A DNA stretch of 64,000 bases from CAWCGU01 sp963795195 (GTDB taxonomy: Bacteria > Actinomycetota > Thermoleophilia > Solirubrobacterales > 70-9): contig CAWCGU010000006.1 in the NCBI GenBank assembly GCA_963795195.1, positions 806,001 to 870,000 of the forward strand. Reading direction: 5' to 3'. Positions 63,284 to 64,000 of this stretch are shown in pieces. The notes under the pieces were generated by a model that was not told where the DNA came from, did no database searches, and worked only from the letters and a program-made list of their open reading frames with translations. The position numbers and the translations under genes are program-made. Each line of letters opens with the position of its first letter. Position 1 is the stretch's first letter.

Positions 63284-64000
63284 GTGGCCCGGCTCAATGC
63301 CCTCGACCTGATTGCGGGCGCCAACCGCGCGCTTGTGCTCGGCATCGGCGGCGGGGGCGACGTCGTCGGCGCACTCGCGGCGGGAAGGCTCTGCGAGTCG
63401 CTGGGCACCGAGTTCGTGCTCGGGGGCGTGGCCTGGGAGCGCTTCGCCATCGACCCCTACCCGGGGCCGCGGCCGATCGAGCAGATCGGGGGACGGCGGC
63501 TTTGTGACACCGCGGTCCTGGCCGATGGCGAGACCGCGACGCACGACGGGCTGCTGTTCGCCGAGTCGCGGATGGCGGCCTTTCTGGGCCGGCCTACGGT
63601 CCTGATTGACGTCACCCGGGGCGCGCCCGGCGCGGCTGCCGGGATCAGGGCCGCCGCCTGCGAACTGGAATGCGATCTGGCAATCCACCTCGACGTCGGG
63701 GGCGACGTGCTCGCACACGGCCAGGAGCCCAACCTCGGCAGCCCGCTCTGCGACGCCGTGATGCTCGCCGCGGCCGTCGCCGCCGCCGACACCGTGCGGC
63801 CGCTCGGTGCCGTCTTCGGCACCGGCTGCGACGGCGAGCTGACCCAGTCCGAGGTTCTCGAGCGCATCGCCGGCCTCGGGCGCGCCGGCGGCTGGACCGG
63901 GACCTGGTCGATGCCACTGGAGATCGCCGCCGAGCTGGAGAGCGCCTGCGCCGAGATCCCCACCGAAGCGAGCCTGCAGGCGGTGCGTTGCGCAAAGGGC
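63284..64000 (+). CDS. DUF1152 domain protein, truncated by the window end
   Basis: 239 codons from GTG 63284 to the window edge with no stop. The start of DUF1152 is recognisable: NRALVLGIGGGGDVVGALAA, then VLGGVAWERFAIDPYPGPRP and GRPTVLIDVTRGAPG, AIHLDVGGDVLAHGQEPN. DUF1152 proteins have a Rossmann-like glycine loop and unknown function. GTG 63284 is the first start codon after the DUF1802 stop. The two DUF genes may be an operon with the hydantoinase genes upstream, although a promoter-like site separates them. Confidence 0.8.
   Translation, partial: MARLNALDLIAGANRALVLGIGGGGDVVGALAAGRLCESLGTEFVLGGVAWERFAIDPYPGPRPIEQIGGRRLCDTAVLADGETATHDGLLFAESRMAAFLGRPTVLIDVTRGAPGAAAGIRAAACELECDLAIHLDVGGDVLAHGQEPNLGSPLCDAVMLAAAVAAADTVRPLGAVFGTGCDGELTQSEVLERIAGLGRAGGWTGTWSMPLEIAAELESACAEIPTEASLQAVRCAKG

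Overview
The window is GC-rich actinobacterial chromosome. The best guess is an uncultured or draft Thermoleophilia/Solirubrobacterales-type genome. Reasons: very GC-rich codons, many GTG starts, small secreted proteins with an SYANVMATLAVFIALGGTAYA-type leader, many secreted beta-propeller and Ig-like proteins, a large LAL-type LuxR regulator, and a sigma factor fused to a zinc-finger/membrane tail. There is no integrated phage, IS element, CRISPR array or rRNA; one tRNA (Gly-CCC) is present. The organism call is inference.

Layout. 1-8.4 kb: SRPBCC tail, short-chain dehydrogenase, two large secreted propeller/BNR proteins flanking a repeat protein, a TfoX-like protein, tRNA-Gly, and a TlpA/CcmH pair for cytochrome c maturation. 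8.5-12.9 kb: a membrane-tailed sigma factor followed by a large secreted Ig-like protein. 13-19.7 kb: TldD/TldE with a roadblock-like protein and a small unknown protein, a 46-residue membrane protein, a cation-efflux/RdgB/RNase PH operon and a VapBC pair. 19.8-30.6 kb: Flp pilin, DUF2283, four secreted proteins, the LAL regulator, a DUF4242 protein and LuxR remnants. Three copies of one two-part box (18 bp, 13 bp gap, 9 bp) lie in front of genes around the LAL regulator and probably define a local regulon.

30.6-39 kb: Na+/H+ antiporter, an HD-GYP protein with a LuxR output domain, a BBE-type flavin oxidoreductase, release factor 3 overlapping RNase J, and a cupin. 39-45.5 kb: a tight run of four exported proteins (DUF6351, CalB-like lipase, LVIVD propeller, peptidoglycan amidase) and a convergent SnoaL protein. 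45.8-51.1 kb: a stress-like membrane protein, then a TetR regulator divergent from a P450/hydrolase/thiolase operon with a perfect 22-bp palindrome between them. 51-58.7 kb: glycosyltransferase, a 1038-residue coiled-coil protein with a Pro-Glu rod and C-terminal helix-hairpin-helix, a histone-deacetylase-like enzyme, NadB and a zinc-knuckle-like protein. 58.9-64 kb: hydantoinase/oxoprolinase subunits A and B, DUF1802 and a truncated DUF1152 gene.

A striking general feature is that at least nine genes are interrupted by one-base frame slips; in each the protein continues perfectly in another frame and the nucleotide length modulo 3 agrees with the number of slips. Most behave as single-base insertions and three as single-base deletions. 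This looks more like sequence error in a draft assembly than biology, but it changes how the genes must be read. Coordinates for those genes below span the whole restored gene.
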